From NCBI GenBank assembly GCA_028689025.1, contig JAQTXA010000017.1:1-64000 (forward strand): a stretch of 64,000 nucleotides of DNA. Reading direction: 5' to 3'. Within the stretch, counting starts at the first letter, position 1. Each line of letters opens with the position of its first letter. The DNA comes from Aliarcobacter sp. Lineage in GTDB: Bacteria > Campylobacterota > Campylobacteria > Campylobacterales > Arcobacteraceae. Of the stretch, positions 1 to 7,784 are shown piece by piece. The notes below the pieces were generated by a model. The model did no database searches, had not been told where the DNA came from, and saw only the letters and a list, made by a program, of their open reading frames with translations. Both the position numbers and the translations under genes were made by a program.

Positions 1-173
1 ACAAAAGCACCTTCTTTTTGGCTAGCATTTGTAAAGGCATCATTTTGGCCTTGATTTTGTTGATTGTTTTTTGATTTGTCATCACATCCCACTAATCCAG
101 TTATTAGTAAAGCACCTAAACCACCAACTATTGCGTAATCTGATATTTTTTTAATATGATTTCTTTTTTTCAA
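1..173 (-). CDS. UPF0323-type lipoprotein, 5' part only
   Basis: This is the first 57 codons of a minus-strand gene that runs off the left edge. It starts at a TTG preceded by GAAAGGGAAA, a good ribosome binding site. The protein begins MKKRNHIKKISDYAIVGG, continues with a hydrophobic stretch and reaches a lipobox-like LVGC at about residues 27-30, followed by a Gln/Asn-rich linker. This matches my memory of the UPF0323 lipoproteins of Helicobacter and Campylobacter, whose function is unknown. The protein is presumably lipidated on the Cys and membrane-anchored. It is divergent from the next gene, and the shared intergenic region holds a TGTGAC tandem site. Confidence 0.75.
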   Translation of the reverse strand, partial: MKKRNHIKKISDYAIVGGLGALLITGLVGCDDKSKNNQQNQGQNDAFTNASQKEGAF

Positions 174-283
174 TTTTATTTCCCTTTCTCTTTGATTTAA
201 ATTTTTATAATATTTATTTTTAGAAATTGCAATATTATAGCAAATAGGTTAACAATAATCAAAAAAAAGTAATTTTTATAATG

Positions 284-317
284 TGTGACACCAGATGTGA
301 CGCAAAATTGATAAAAT
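284..317 (+). promoter_or_regulatory. TGTGAC tandem operator and -10 element (site 1)
   Basis: TGTGAC lies at 284-289 and again at 296-301, with starts 12 bp apart. After exactly 10 more bases comes TAAAAT (312-317), a -10-like hexamer. The same arrangement recurs at four other places in the window. The spacing puts the half-sites at about -40 to -23, where OmpR/PhoB-type activators bind. It implies a transcript start near 324, so the gene downstream must use its ATG at 356 rather than the in-frame ATG at 281. Confidence 0.65.
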
Positions 318-355
318 ATTTATTATTAAAATCAAGATATATAAGGAATAGAATA

Positions 356-1342
356 ATGAATGAAAATTATTCAAATCAGGTTGGTTTTTTTACTGCCTAT
401 AAAGAGATTATAAATAACTCTTTTAGTTTATTAGTAAAAAAAAGAGATATTTTAGCAAGAGCTTTGTTAATTCCTTTTATTTTGTTATCGATAATTCATT
501 ATATTGGTAAAATTTATCCTAATATAAATAGTTTTTCATCATTAATTATAAGTATAATAATTGCAATTGCAACACATAGAATTCTTTTAAAAGAGGAAGA
601 ATTTCCTGTAAAATGGGGATATTTTGAATTTGGTTCACGGGAATTTAAATATCTTGGTAATACATTATTCATAGGAATATTATGTTTACCTTCTCTTTTT
701 TGTTTGTTTATTCCAATAATTGGTATTCCTCTTACCGTAGTTATATGTTTAATTTTAATTTCAAGAATGTCTTTAGTTTTTCCAGCCATTGCTTTAGATG
801 AAGAGATGAATGTTTGGGATTCTTGGAATAATACTAAAAACTATAAACTAATAACTTTCTTTTCTATCATTGTTTTTCCTACAATTATTACTTTAGCTGT
901 AGGAATTGTTTATGGTTTAGTTATAAATTTTTTAGTGAAAGTTGTATCATCTCAATTGGAGATTTTATATGTGATTTTAGATTTATTTATCACTGTATTA
1001 GTTGTTAGTACTCTCTCTTCAACGTATAAATTTATCAAAAAATATGGTTTTATTGAAAAAGTAGAAGAAAAATCAGATGAAGAAATTTTAATTAATGAAA
1101 AAGATGGAAATTATAATGTTTCTATCCCCTTTTCTTTAAATAAAACTTTTGAAGAGATTAAGAAAGAATTGTTATGTCAATATGAAGAATTGGGCTTTTC
1201 AAATATAGTAATAAATAAAGAAAATTTATGGATGATAAAAAATCCACAAAAAGATGACTCTTATGTGAGTTTATCTATTGGCACAAATAAATTCCAATTA
1301 GAAACTTATAATACTAATAAACCAGAAATAACTTTTATATAA
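356..1342 (+). CDS. Polytopic membrane protein with a C-terminal soluble domain
   Basis: A 328-aa protein of unrecognised family. I chose the ATG at 356 because ATAAGGAAT lies just upstream and because the upstream in-frame ATG at 281 falls inside the putative promoter. About six hydrophobic segments lie in the first 230 residues, for example around LLIPFILLSII and FCLFIPIIGIPLTVVICL. A charged soluble tail of about 90 residues follows. No catalytic motif is visible. The promoter has the same TGTGAC tandem as the nearby acyltransferase and response-regulator genes, so it may belong to that regulon. Function unknown. Confidence 0.7.
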   Translation: MNENYSNQVGFFTAYKEIINNSFSLLVKKRDILARALLIPFILLSIIHYIGKIYPNINSFSSLIISIIIAIATHRILLKEEEFPVKWGYFEFGSREFKYLGNTLFIGILCLPSLFCLFIPIIGIPLTVVICLILISRMSLVFPAIALDEEMNVWDSWNNTKNYKLITFFSIIVFPTIITLAVGIVYGLVINFLVKVVSSQLEILYVILDLFITVLVVSTLSSTYKFIKKYGFIEKVEEKSDEEILINEKDGNYNVSIPFSLNKTFEEIKKELLCQYEELGFSNIVINKENLWMIKNPQKDDSYVSLSIGTNKFQLETYNTNKPEITFI

Positions 1343-1365
1343 GTAAGTCAAATTATGACTTACTT
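1341..1365 (+). terminator. Inverted repeat after the membrane protein gene
   Basis: AAGTAAGTCA (1341-1350) and TGACTTACTT (1356-1365) form a perfect 10-bp stem with a 5-nt loop that begins within the stop codon of the preceding gene. The following bases (ATAATCT) are not a strong U-tract, so termination may be weak. It separates the membrane protein gene from the kinase operon. Confidence 0.5.
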
Positions 1366-1411
1366 ATAATCTATCGTGTATAATAACCTAAATAACTAGT
1401 GGAATTAATCA

Positions 1412-3241
1412 ATGACATATATTAAAATAATTTTTTTACTGCTAATTTCATCTACTGTTTGTGCAAATAGTATAAATATTTATGAAGATACAAAATCCCT
1501 ATCAATACTCCAAAATGCTCAAATCTATATAGATAAAAATAGAGATAAAACAATAGAAGATATAAAAAAGATGGATAATTTATTTGAAAAAAATGAAAAA
1601 AATATTTTATCTTTTGGATATTCACCTAATTTCGATGTTTGGGTTAAATTTACTATTTCAAATAATTGTGATAAAACTTTTAATAAAATTATAGAATATA
1701 ATAATCCACTTTCTACAAATGTGGAGTTTTTTGATCCAAATAAAAATTATCAAATTCAAAATGATGGACTTTTATTTGATAAACTCGATAAAAAAACTAT
1801 TAATCCAATTTTTAATATAAAAATTGAAGCAAATCAAAGTAATACATATTATTTAAAAGCATCTTCATATATAACTACATTAATCATTGATTTGAAGTTG
1901 TGGGATGAAGATTCTTTTTATAAAAAGGAGATAAAACATCAAGTTATTCTTGCTTTATTTTTTGGTGCGATGCTGATTTTAGGTATTTATAATCTATTTA
2001 TCTACTTTTTTACAAAGGATATTAGTTATTTATATTATGTTTTTTATATTATTGGATTGATAATTCACCATTTAATGTATACAGGTATTGCAAATACCTA
2101 TTTTCTAGATTATAAAAGTATGATAACAATTGTTAGTTTTGCTTCATTAATAGTTGCAATTCCTGTTTATGCTTTAGGATTATTTACAAAAAGTTTTTTA
2201 CATACACAAAAATATCCAAAATTTAATAGTGTATTAAATACTTTTTTAATACTTATTCCTATATCTATTATATTTTTCCTAGTTACTGATGAATATGACC
2301 AATATAGAAATAGTTTAACAATGATGTTTTTAGTTTTTTTAATGATAATAACCATGTACTCTTCAATAAAAAAGAATAAACAAGCATATTTTATATTATT
2401 TGGTTGGTTTATATTTTTATCTTCTGGAATGTTAATGTATTTATCAAGTGTTGGTATATTTGATATTTCACGATATTTCCCATATTTAATTGAAGCATCT
2501 TTTGTAGTTGAAGCAATTATCTTTTCAATAGCTTTAGCAAATAGAATTACAAATTTACAAAGAGATAAAAATGAGGCAAATAAAAAACTAATAATTCAAC
2601 AAAAAAATGAAACAAAAAGATTATCAAAAGAAGTTGCATTAAGAACAAATGATTTAAAAACAGCCTTAGATGAAAAAGAGTTATTATTAAAAGAGCTAAA
2701 TCATAGGGTTAAAAACAATATGCAAACTATTGTTTCATTGATTCGATTACAAAGTGATGAGATAAAAGATGAGAGATTAAAAGATATTTTACTTACTATT
2801 CAAAATAGAATTAATGCTATGAGTCACTTACATGAACTATTATATAAACAAGAAAATATAGCATATGTGGATGTGTATGAATATTTGGAGAATTTAATTG
2901 AAGAGGTAAAAGATAGTTATGATACTTACATAGATATTCATCTAAATATAAAAACAAAGCTTAAAATGGAACAATCAATTTATTGTGGTTTGATTATAAA
3001 TGAACTGGTTACAAACTCTTTTAAATACGCATTTCCAAATAAAGAAGGAAATATTTTTATAAGTTTAGAAAAAGAGGATGAGATGATAAAATTAATAGTT
3101 AAAGATGATGGAATTGGTTATGATGAAAAAAATGCAAATATCTCTTTGGGTTTAACTTTAGTAAATACACTAGCTGTAAATCAGCTAAAAGGTAATATGA
3201 ATATTGACTCAAAAGAGGGTGTTACAACAACGATTTTATAG
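1412..3241 (+). CDS. 7TM sensor histidine kinase (7TMR-DISM type, HisKA_2)
   Basis: A 609-aa sensor kinase. An N-terminal signal peptide precedes an extracytoplasmic domain of about 150 residues of the 7TMR-DISMED2 kind (the WVKFTISN segment is typical). About seven transmembrane helices fill residues 180-385, and a short coiled coil leads to the kinase core. The phosphoacceptor helix has the HisKA_2 signature KELNHRVKNN, with His near residue 431, and the ATPase domain shows NELVTNSFKYAF and DDGIGYD. The response regulator gene starts 7 bp after the stop, so the two are almost certainly a cognate pair. The external signal may be a small ligand or carbohydrate, as proposed for this receptor class, but nothing here identifies it. 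Confidence 0.88.
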   Translation: MTYIKIIFLLLISSTVCANSINIYEDTKSLSILQNAQIYIDKNRDKTIEDIKKMDNLFEKNEKNILSFGYSPNFDVWVKFTISNNCDKTFNKIIEYNNPLSTNVEFFDPNKNYQIQNDGLLFDKLDKKTINPIFNIKIEANQSNTYYLKASSYITTLIIDLKLWDEDSFYKKEIKHQVILALFFGAMLILGIYNLFIYFFTKDISYLYYVFYIIGLIIHHLMYTGIANTYFLDYKSMITIVSFASLIVAIPVYALGLFTKSFLHTQKYPKFNSVLNTFLILIPISIIFFLVTDEYDQYRNSLTMMFLVFLMIITMYSSIKKNKQAYFILFGWFIFLSSGMLMYLSSVGIFDISRYFPYLIEASFVVEAIIFSIALANRITNLQRDKNEANKKLIIQQKNETKRLSKEVALRTNDLKTALDEKELLLKELNHRVKNNMQTIVSLIRLQSDEIKDERLKDILLTIQNRINAMSHLHELLYKQENIAYVDVYEYLENLIEEVKDSYDTYIDIHLNIKTKLKMEQSIYCGLIINELVTNSFKYAFPNKEGNIFISLEKEDEMIKLIVKDDGIGYDEKNANISLGLTLVNTLAVNQLKGNMNIDSKEGVTTTIL

Positions 3242-3248
3242 GAAGAAA

Positions 3249-3935
3249 ATGCCTAAAATAAAAATATTAATAGTTGAAGATGAGAGTATTGTAGCTTTAG
3301 ATATAAAAAGAATTCTCACAAATCTTCAATATGAAGTTACAAATATGGCAAATGATTATTATAGTGCAATAGATAGTGTTCAAAGAAATAGACCAGATAT
3401 TATTTTAATGGATGTAAATTTAGGCAAAGGTAAAGATGGAATTGAAACAGCAAAAGAGATTCAATTAAATCATGATATTCCTATAATCTATATTACTGCA
3501 TATAGTGATGAAAACACTATTAATCGGGCAATCTCAACTAATCCCATGGGCTATTTATTAAAACCTTTTAAAAAAGATGAAATAAAATCTATTATTTTAT
3601 TAACTCTTTATAAATTAAATCAAATCAGTGATTTTAATAAAAATATAAATCATCACAATTTAGGTTCAAATTACTATTATGACTTAGATAATGAGATACT
3701 TTTTTATAAAAATAATCCTTTGAAACTTAGCATTAAAGAGAAAAAACTATTAACAATATTAGTTGAAGCAAAAGGTCATATTGTCTCTTTTAGGGAACTA
3801 GAATATATGTTATGGCCAGATGCTCCCATATCTGACAGTACATTAAGAACTTTAATATATAGACTAAGAACTAAACTAGAATATAAAATCATAGAAACCA
3901 TCTCCTCAATAGGTTGTAAAATAATCTCTTCTTAA
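3249..3935 (+). CDS. Response regulator with C-terminal winged helix
   Basis: A 228-aa two-component regulator partnered with the kinase just upstream. The ATG at 3249 follows GGAAGAA. An upstream in-frame ATG at 3204 lies inside the kinase gene and is less likely. The receiver domain has the acidic pair ED at 10-11, phosphoacceptor Asp55 in ILMDVNLG and the conserved Lys in LLKPF. The C-terminal 85 residues resemble an OmpR-type winged helix (STLRTLIYRLRTKLEYKI, then SSIGCKI). It is strongly similar to the protein at 4835-5524, which points to a local duplication. The likely target is the TGTGAC tandem sites nearby (inference). Confidence 0.88.
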   Translation: MPKIKILIVEDESIVALDIKRILTNLQYEVTNMANDYYSAIDSVQRNRPDIILMDVNLGKGKDGIETAKEIQLNHDIPIIYITAYSDENTINRAISTNPMGYLLKPFKKDEIKSIILLTLYKLNQISDFNKNINHHNLGSNYYYDLDNEILFYKNNPLKLSIKEKKLLTILVEAKGHIVSFRELEYMLWPDAPISDSTLRTLIYRLRTKLEYKIIETISSIGCKIISS

Positions 3936-3953
3936 GTTAGTTTTTAGCAAATC

Positions 3954-3987
3954 TGTGACGCAAAACGTGACGCAGTTCCTATAAAGT
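3954..3987 (+). promoter_or_regulatory. TGTGAC tandem operator and -10 element (site 2)
   Basis: TGTGAC at 3954-3959 and CGTGAC at 3966-3971 are spaced 12 bp start to start. TAAAGT follows at 3982-3987, 10 bp after the second half-site; an overlapping TATAAA at 3980-3985 is an alternative -10. It lies directly upstream of the LuxI-like acyltransferase gene and would give a leader of only about 16-18 nt. Confidence 0.6.
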
Positions 3988-4008
3988 TTGTCCTAAAAAA
4001 GGACAAAC
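3986..4008 (+). promoter_or_regulatory. Hairpin covering the ribosome binding site of the LuxI-like gene
   Basis: GTTTGTCC (3986-3993) and GGACAAAC (4001-4008) form a perfect 8-bp stem with a loop of TAAAAAA, ending one base before the ATG at 4010. The AAAAGGA ribosome binding site lies in the loop and right arm. RNA reading through from the kinase/regulator operon would fold it shut. A transcript from the local promoter would start near 3992-3994 and lack most of the left arm, leaving the site open. Structure is seen in sequence; the regulatory role is inferred. Confidence 0.4.
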
Positions 4009-4009
4009 A

Positions 4010-4771
4010 ATGGCTAACCTAAACAAAAATATCTCACTAAATCAACTTCAAGAGTTCGTTCAATTAAATATTCAAAAAAGATTAGATTATCTTCCTGAAA
4101 ATTTTTATGCTGAACAAAAATCAGCTTTAGAAATATTTCAAAAAAGAATATTTTTAGAAAGTATAATCGAAGAGACAATCTCTTTTAATAAAAAGTTATC
4201 TTGGGACGAAAGTAATAAAAATCTTAGACTTACAAAAACAGCAGAAGAGTTAATAGAAGTTTTCAAGTTAAGAAGTGATGTGTTTACTCAAATAAATTAT
4301 CAAAATGAATTTCCAGATACTATTGAAGGATTAAATTTTGATGTATTTGATAAAACGTCTGCTGTAATTTATTATAAAAATAATAAAGAAGTATCAGGAA
4401 CAATAAGACTTATTTTTGATTCAGAGAATAAATTACCCTCAGAAAATAAATCTTCTTTTGATGATATGAGAAGAAAATATAACTGCATTGGTGAAATATC
4501 AAGAAATATTGTTAAAACAAGAGGTCAAGGTTTAAATCTTGAGTTTAAATACCTAATGTGTGGAATTTATAATGTTTTTACAAACAATGATATTGATATT
4601 GCTTTATCTGGAATAAGAAAAGAACATTTAAAGCTATTTGAAAAATTAGGTGGAGTTGAAATTTATAAAGAGTTAGATTCTTATGGAAGTTTAGAAACTC
4701 CATGTTTAATCATATCTTATAATCCAAATTTTGCTTCTAAATTTTTTAAAAAAGTTTTTTTAGAATTGTGA
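4010..4771 (+). CDS. LuxI/FeeM-like N-acyltransferase (putative autoinducer synthase)
   Basis: A 253-aa protein whose residues 80-245 follow the order of conserved positions of acyl-homoserine-lactone synthases. They are LRSDVF (Arg88, Phe92), NFDVFD (Asp111, Asp114), GTIRLI (Arg133) and GEISRNIV (Glu162, Arg165). These correspond to LuxI/EsaI Arg24, Phe28, Asp45, Asp48, Arg68/69, Glu97/100 and Arg100/103; the usual Trp34 is not apparent. The first 75 residues are an extra helical extension not found in LuxI. The GNAT-like fold is shared with FeeM N-acyl amino acid synthases, so the product could be an acyl amino acid rather than a lactone. It sits between two paralogous response regulators and has a TGTGAC tandem promoter. 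Acyltransferase assignment is fairly firm; signalling role is inferred. Confidence 0.7.
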   Translation: MANLNKNISLNQLQEFVQLNIQKRLDYLPENFYAEQKSALEIFQKRIFLESIIEETISFNKKLSWDESNKNLRLTKTAEELIEVFKLRSDVFTQINYQNEFPDTIEGLNFDVFDKTSAVIYYKNNKEVSGTIRLIFDSENKLPSENKSSFDDMRRKYNCIGEISRNIVKTRGQGLNLEFKYLMCGIYNVFTNNDIDIALSGIRKEHLKLFEKLGGVEIYKELDSYGSLETPCLIISYNPNFASKFFKKVFLEL

Positions 4772-4809
4772 CTTTTGTGACAAAAACTGTGACGGTAAAA
4801 TGTTACCAT
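4767..4809 (+). promoter_or_regulatory. TGTGAC tandem operator, three half-sites (site 3)
   Basis: TGTGAC occurs at 4767-4772, 4776-4781 and 4788-4793. The last two are spaced 12 bp as in the other sites, and TACCAT (4804-4809) lies 10 bp after the last half-site. The first copy overlaps the end of the acyltransferase gene. It precedes the second response regulator gene, so that regulator may be autoregulated. Confidence 0.6.
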
Positions 4810-4834
4810 CAAAAAATAAGTAAGGAATAAAAAG

Positions 4835-5524
4835 ATGAATATGGATAAAACAAAAATACTAATAGTTGAAGATGAAAGTATCGTAGCTCTTGATATGAAA
4901 AATACATTAACAAATTTTGGTTATGAAGTTACAAATTGTGTTACAAATTATAATGATGCAGTAAATAGTGTACAAACAAATAAACCAGAACTTATATTAA
5001 TGGATATTAATTTAGGAAATGGAAAAGATGGAATAAATGTAGCTGAAGAGATACAAATATCTCAAGATATTCCAATCATTTATATAACTGCTTTTGCAGA
5101 TGAAAAGACTATAAATAGGGCAATTAAAACAAATCCCGTGAGTTATTTGATAAAACCTTTTAAAAGAGAAGAGTTAAAATCAAATATTATGTTGGGTTTA
5201 TATAAAAACAAAACAATAACTAATTTAAGTATGGAAAAAACATTTATTCCTTTGGGACAAAACTACTATTTTGAAGAGAGAAAAAACAGGCTTTATTACA
5301 AAGCATTACCAATAAACTTAGGTTCTAAAGAGAAAGAGTTACTGAAAATATTAGTTGAATCAAAGGGAAAAGTTGTTGCTTTTTCAGATATTGAATACAA
5401 AATTTGGGGAAATAATACAGTTTCAAATAGTACTTTACGAACACTGATTTATAGGCTAAGAGCTAAGCTTGAACATAAATTAATAGAGACAATTCCAAAC
5501 GTTGGGTGTCTAATTAGTGGATAA
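4835..5524 (+). CDS. Response regulator with C-terminal winged helix (paralogue)
   Basis: A 229-aa paralogue of the regulator at 3249-3935, sharing the opening KILIVEDESIVALD and the C-terminal STLRTLIYRLR segment. Receiver Asp57 lies in ILMDINLG and the conserved Lys in YLIKPF. The start could be the first ATG or the one two codons later; TAAGGAAT lies just upstream. No kinase gene is adjacent, so it may be an orphan regulator or may share the kinase at 1412-3241. Its promoter carries three TGTGAC half-sites, suggesting regulation by itself or its paralogue (inference). Confidence 0.85.
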   Translation: MNMDKTKILIVEDESIVALDMKNTLTNFGYEVTNCVTNYNDAVNSVQTNKPELILMDINLGNGKDGINVAEEIQISQDIPIIYITAFADEKTINRAIKTNPVSYLIKPFKREELKSNIMLGLYKNKTITNLSMEKTFIPLGQNYYFEERKNRLYYKALPINLGSKEKELLKILVESKGKVVAFSDIEYKIWGNNTVSNSTLRTLIYRLRAKLEHKLIETIPNVGCLISG

Positions 5525-5534
5525 ATAATAAAAC

Positions 5535-5568
5535 TGTGACACCAGATGTGACACGTTTTCGTTATGAT
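5535..5568 (+). promoter_or_regulatory. TGTGAC tandem operator and -10 element (site 4)
   Basis: TGTGAC at 5535-5540 and 5547-5552, with the same ACCAGA spacer as site 1, then TATGAT at 5563-5568 after 10 bp. It drives the coiled-coil protein and small membrane protein pair. The spacing to the -10 is identical in all five sites in the window. Confidence 0.65.
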
Positions 5569-5600
5569 GAATATGATTATAAAAGTAGGAGGATTTTATT

Positions 5601-6344
5601 ATGTTAAATTTTGCAAATGATGCTATAGGTTCAACACAAATTTTTACACAAAAAAACTCTTTAGAAAAAAATATTTTTACAGATACTAATGAATTAGAAA
5701 ATATAAGTAGATTAATTGCAGTTATAAAAGAAAAAATTGATATAACTACTCAAGGTTATCAAATAGTAGAAAAATTATTTAAAGAAAATAGTAGAAAAAA
5801 ATATGAATTAAATCAAAAAATATCTCAAAAGAAAAAAGAAATTGAAAAAATATTAGCTGATTTAACTCAATTAAAAAAAATATATGATGATTACAATTTA
5901 AAGTATGAGAATGTAGAAGAATTATCTATTATTGATAATAAATCTGAGCCTATATTTAGAAGAGAATTAAATAATATTGAAAATCTTTTGATTAAATTCA
6001 GTGAGTATAATTTATTTAAAAAAAACTATAAGCAAATTCATCAAGTAGAAATTATTAATGAAAAAATATCTTCTGAAGGAGATAATAAGTTGGATTTAAA
6101 AGAGAAACTTGAAATAATAAATCAAAATTTAAATGAAATTCTATCTAGAAGAGATGAAAAAAATCGTTTAATCGTTCTAAAAGAGAATGCTTTTAGAAAG
6201 TTAAAATTAAAAGAGCATGAATTAAATAGTTATGAAAATCAATTAACTATATTAATTACACAAGAAAAACAACTTATTCCAATAAATTACAGAAGAAGTT
6301 TGGCTGAAGATATGATAAAAATAAATGGGACTATAGATGAATAA
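5601..6344 (+). CDS. Coiled-coil protein of unknown function
   Basis: A 247-aa soluble protein with no signal peptide or transmembrane segment. Most of residues 40-240 is charged and helical with coiled-coil character, for example KKKEIEKILADLTQLKK. It has a strong ribosome binding site (AGGAGG) 7 bases before the ATG, suggesting high expression. Its promoter carries a TGTGAC tandem, and its 3' end overlaps the next gene by 8 bp, so the two are co-translated. I do not recognise the family. Confidence 0.7.
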   Translation: MLNFANDAIGSTQIFTQKNSLEKNIFTDTNELENISRLIAVIKEKIDITTQGYQIVEKLFKENSRKKYELNQKISQKKKEIEKILADLTQLKKIYDDYNLKYENVEELSIIDNKSEPIFRRELNNIENLLIKFSEYNLFKKNYKQIHQVEIINEKISSEGDNKLDLKEKLEIINQNLNEILSRRDEKNRLIVLKENAFRKLKLKEHELNSYENQLTILITQEKQLIPINYRRSLAEDMIKINGTIDE

Positions 6345-6738
6345 GAAGAGTGTTTTTTGGGAAGTATATTTTTGGTTTATAATTATTTGTTTTGTAGGTG
6401 CATTAGGATTTTTAGTTTTGAATGAAGAAGATGTTTTTTTGACAAATAATTATTCAAGAATGTTTGATGTTTTTTTTCTTATAGTTATTATTATATCTTC
6501 ACTTGGAATTAGAGGATATCGACATGAAAAGAAGTATTTTTCTAAGGAAATCTGGATTTTTTTCTTTTTTCTAATTTTGGTAGATTCAATAAATTATCTA
6601 TTCTTTGAATATAACTATTTTTTTCTTAAAAATATAAGTTATTTATCACTTAGCGTTATTCTTTTTCCTTGGTATTTCGCACTTTATAAATATACTTTTA
6701 AAATGAATGAATTATGGGGAACTTATCATAATTATTGA
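6337..6738 (+). CDS. Small four-helix membrane protein
   Basis: A 133-aa protein with about four hydrophobic helices (around YFWFIIICFVGALGFLVL, FFLIVIIISSLG, IWIFFFFLILV and YLSLSVILFPWYFALY) and almost no extramembrane loops. It overlaps the coiled-coil gene by 8 bp and probably acts with it. It is the last gene of the TGTGAC-controlled pair. Family not recognised. Confidence 0.65.
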   Translation: MNKKSVFWEVYFWFIIICFVGALGFLVLNEEDVFLTNNYSRMFDVFFLIVIIISSLGIRGYRHEKKYFSKEIWIFFFFLILVDSINYLFFEYNYFFLKNISYLSLSVILFPWYFALYKYTFKMNELWGTYHNY

Positions 6739-6905
6739 TTTATATTTTTTTCATCCTTCATTTTAGGGGAACATAAAAGAATTTTTTCTTTTGTTTCTCT
6801 TTTACATTTGGTGCAAAAATAGATTTGATTTGGTGTTGATTTTTCATCTTGAGGTAAGATAATACAACTTTTCTTTGTTCCACAAAGTTTTGTTATTTTT
6901 TCCAT
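6732..6905 (-). CDS. 57-aa Cys-rich small protein (possible zinc-binding)
   Basis: A short reading frame starting MEKITKLCGTKKSC and ending DEKNINQ. It contains five cysteines: Cys8, Cys14, the pair FCTKC (Cys31 and Cys34), and Cys45. CxxC with two flanking Cys suggests a small metal-binding knuckle. The start is the only ATG after the upstream in-frame stop; a weak AAGAAG lies 5-10 bases before it. It is convergent with the membrane protein gene and overlaps its end by 7 bp, and it lies in front of the minus-strand aroE gene's 3' end. Coding status rests on the Cys pattern and the open frame. Confidence 0.5.
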   Translation of the reverse strand: MEKITKLCGTKKSCIILPQDEKSTPNQIYFCTKCKRETKEKILLCSPKMKDEKNINQ

Positions 6906-6979
6906 TTTTTGACTTCTTATGTTTGTGTAGTCTATATTAGAATTATAGTTTAATTCTGATGATTATAAAAGAAGAATAT

Positions 6980-7774
6980 CTATTCTCCTTTTAAACCTTT
7001 TCTCATGGCTTCTACCAAACTTTCATCGGCTTTTGTATTTGTAAAGTATTCAAAGGCTAAAACACCTTGGAAAAGTAGCATATCTTCACCGTCTTTTATT
7101 TCAAGTTCATTTTCACTAGCAAGTGCTAGAAATGGTGTGATTTTTCCATAAACACAATCAAAAGCAAAAGAAGCATCTTTGAAAACTGTTTCTAAAATCT
7201 TTTTATCACAAGGTAAATATTCATCTTTTAATCCAGCACTTGTTGAGTTTACGATTAAGTCATATTTTTTAGGTTCAAAATTTTCCCATGAAAAACATGG
7301 AATTTTGTGTTCTTTGAAAAATTCCAGTTTTCCCTCACTTCTATTTAATACAGTTACATTTATATCTTTTGATTTTAAGGCTAGGGCGATTGCTTTTGCA
7401 GTTCCGCCAGCTCCTAAAAGAAGTACGTTTTTAATAGTTCCAAAACTCTCTATTGCTTTTAAAAATCCTGGTGCATCTGTATTGTAAGCTATTACTTTTC
7501 CATCTTCTAAAATGTAAGTATTTACAGCTTTTATCTCTTTTGCTAATCCTCTGATTTCATCTGCATTTTCATAGGCAAACTCTTTGTGTGGAACTGTTAT
7601 ATTTGCGCCTTTGTAGTTTGACTCTAAAAAAGTTTTTTTGATTTCATTTCCATTTTCTAGATGATGTTTTTCATAATTTCCATCAAAATTTATATGTTTT
7701 AATCCTGCATTTTGCATTTGTGGTGATTTTGAGTGAGCAACTGGATTTCCAAATATTGCAAATTTTTCTGACAT
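6980..7774 (-). CDS. aroE: Shikimate dehydrogenase
   Basis: A 264-aa enzyme that reduces 3-dehydroshikimate to shikimate with NADPH in aromatic amino acid synthesis. The substrate-binding NPVAHSKSPQ lies at 10-19, catalytic Lys64 in NITVPHKE and Asp100 in YNTDAPGF. The nucleotide-binding loop GAGGTAKAIA is at 121-130. Length and motifs are those of a normal AroE. It lies 10 bp downstream of the methyltransferase gene on the same strand, probably one transcript. Confidence 0.95.
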   Translation of the reverse strand: MSEKFAIFGNPVAHSKSPQMQNAGLKHINFDGNYEKHHLENGNEIKKTFLESNYKGANITVPHKEFAYENADEIRGLAKEIKAVNTYILEDGKVIAYNTDAPGFLKAIESFGTIKNVLLLGAGGTAKAIALALKSKDINVTVLNRSEGKLEFFKEHKIPCFSWENFEPKKYDLIVNSTSAGLKDEYLPCDKKILETVFKDASFAFDCVYGKITPFLALASENELEIKDGEDMLLFQGVLAFEYFTNTKADESLVEAMRKGLKGE

Positions 7775-7784
7775 TTATTTCCTT

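Noticed and set aside
281..355. Earlier ATG at 281 as start of the membrane protein gene
   Set aside because: It lies inside the TGTGAC tandem promoter and upstream of the inferred transcript start; ATG 356 has a ribosome binding site.
3204..3248. Earlier ATG at 3204 for the response regulator
   Set aside because: It overlaps the kinase gene and adds 15 residues without family similarity; ATG 3249 gives the standard receiver-domain start.
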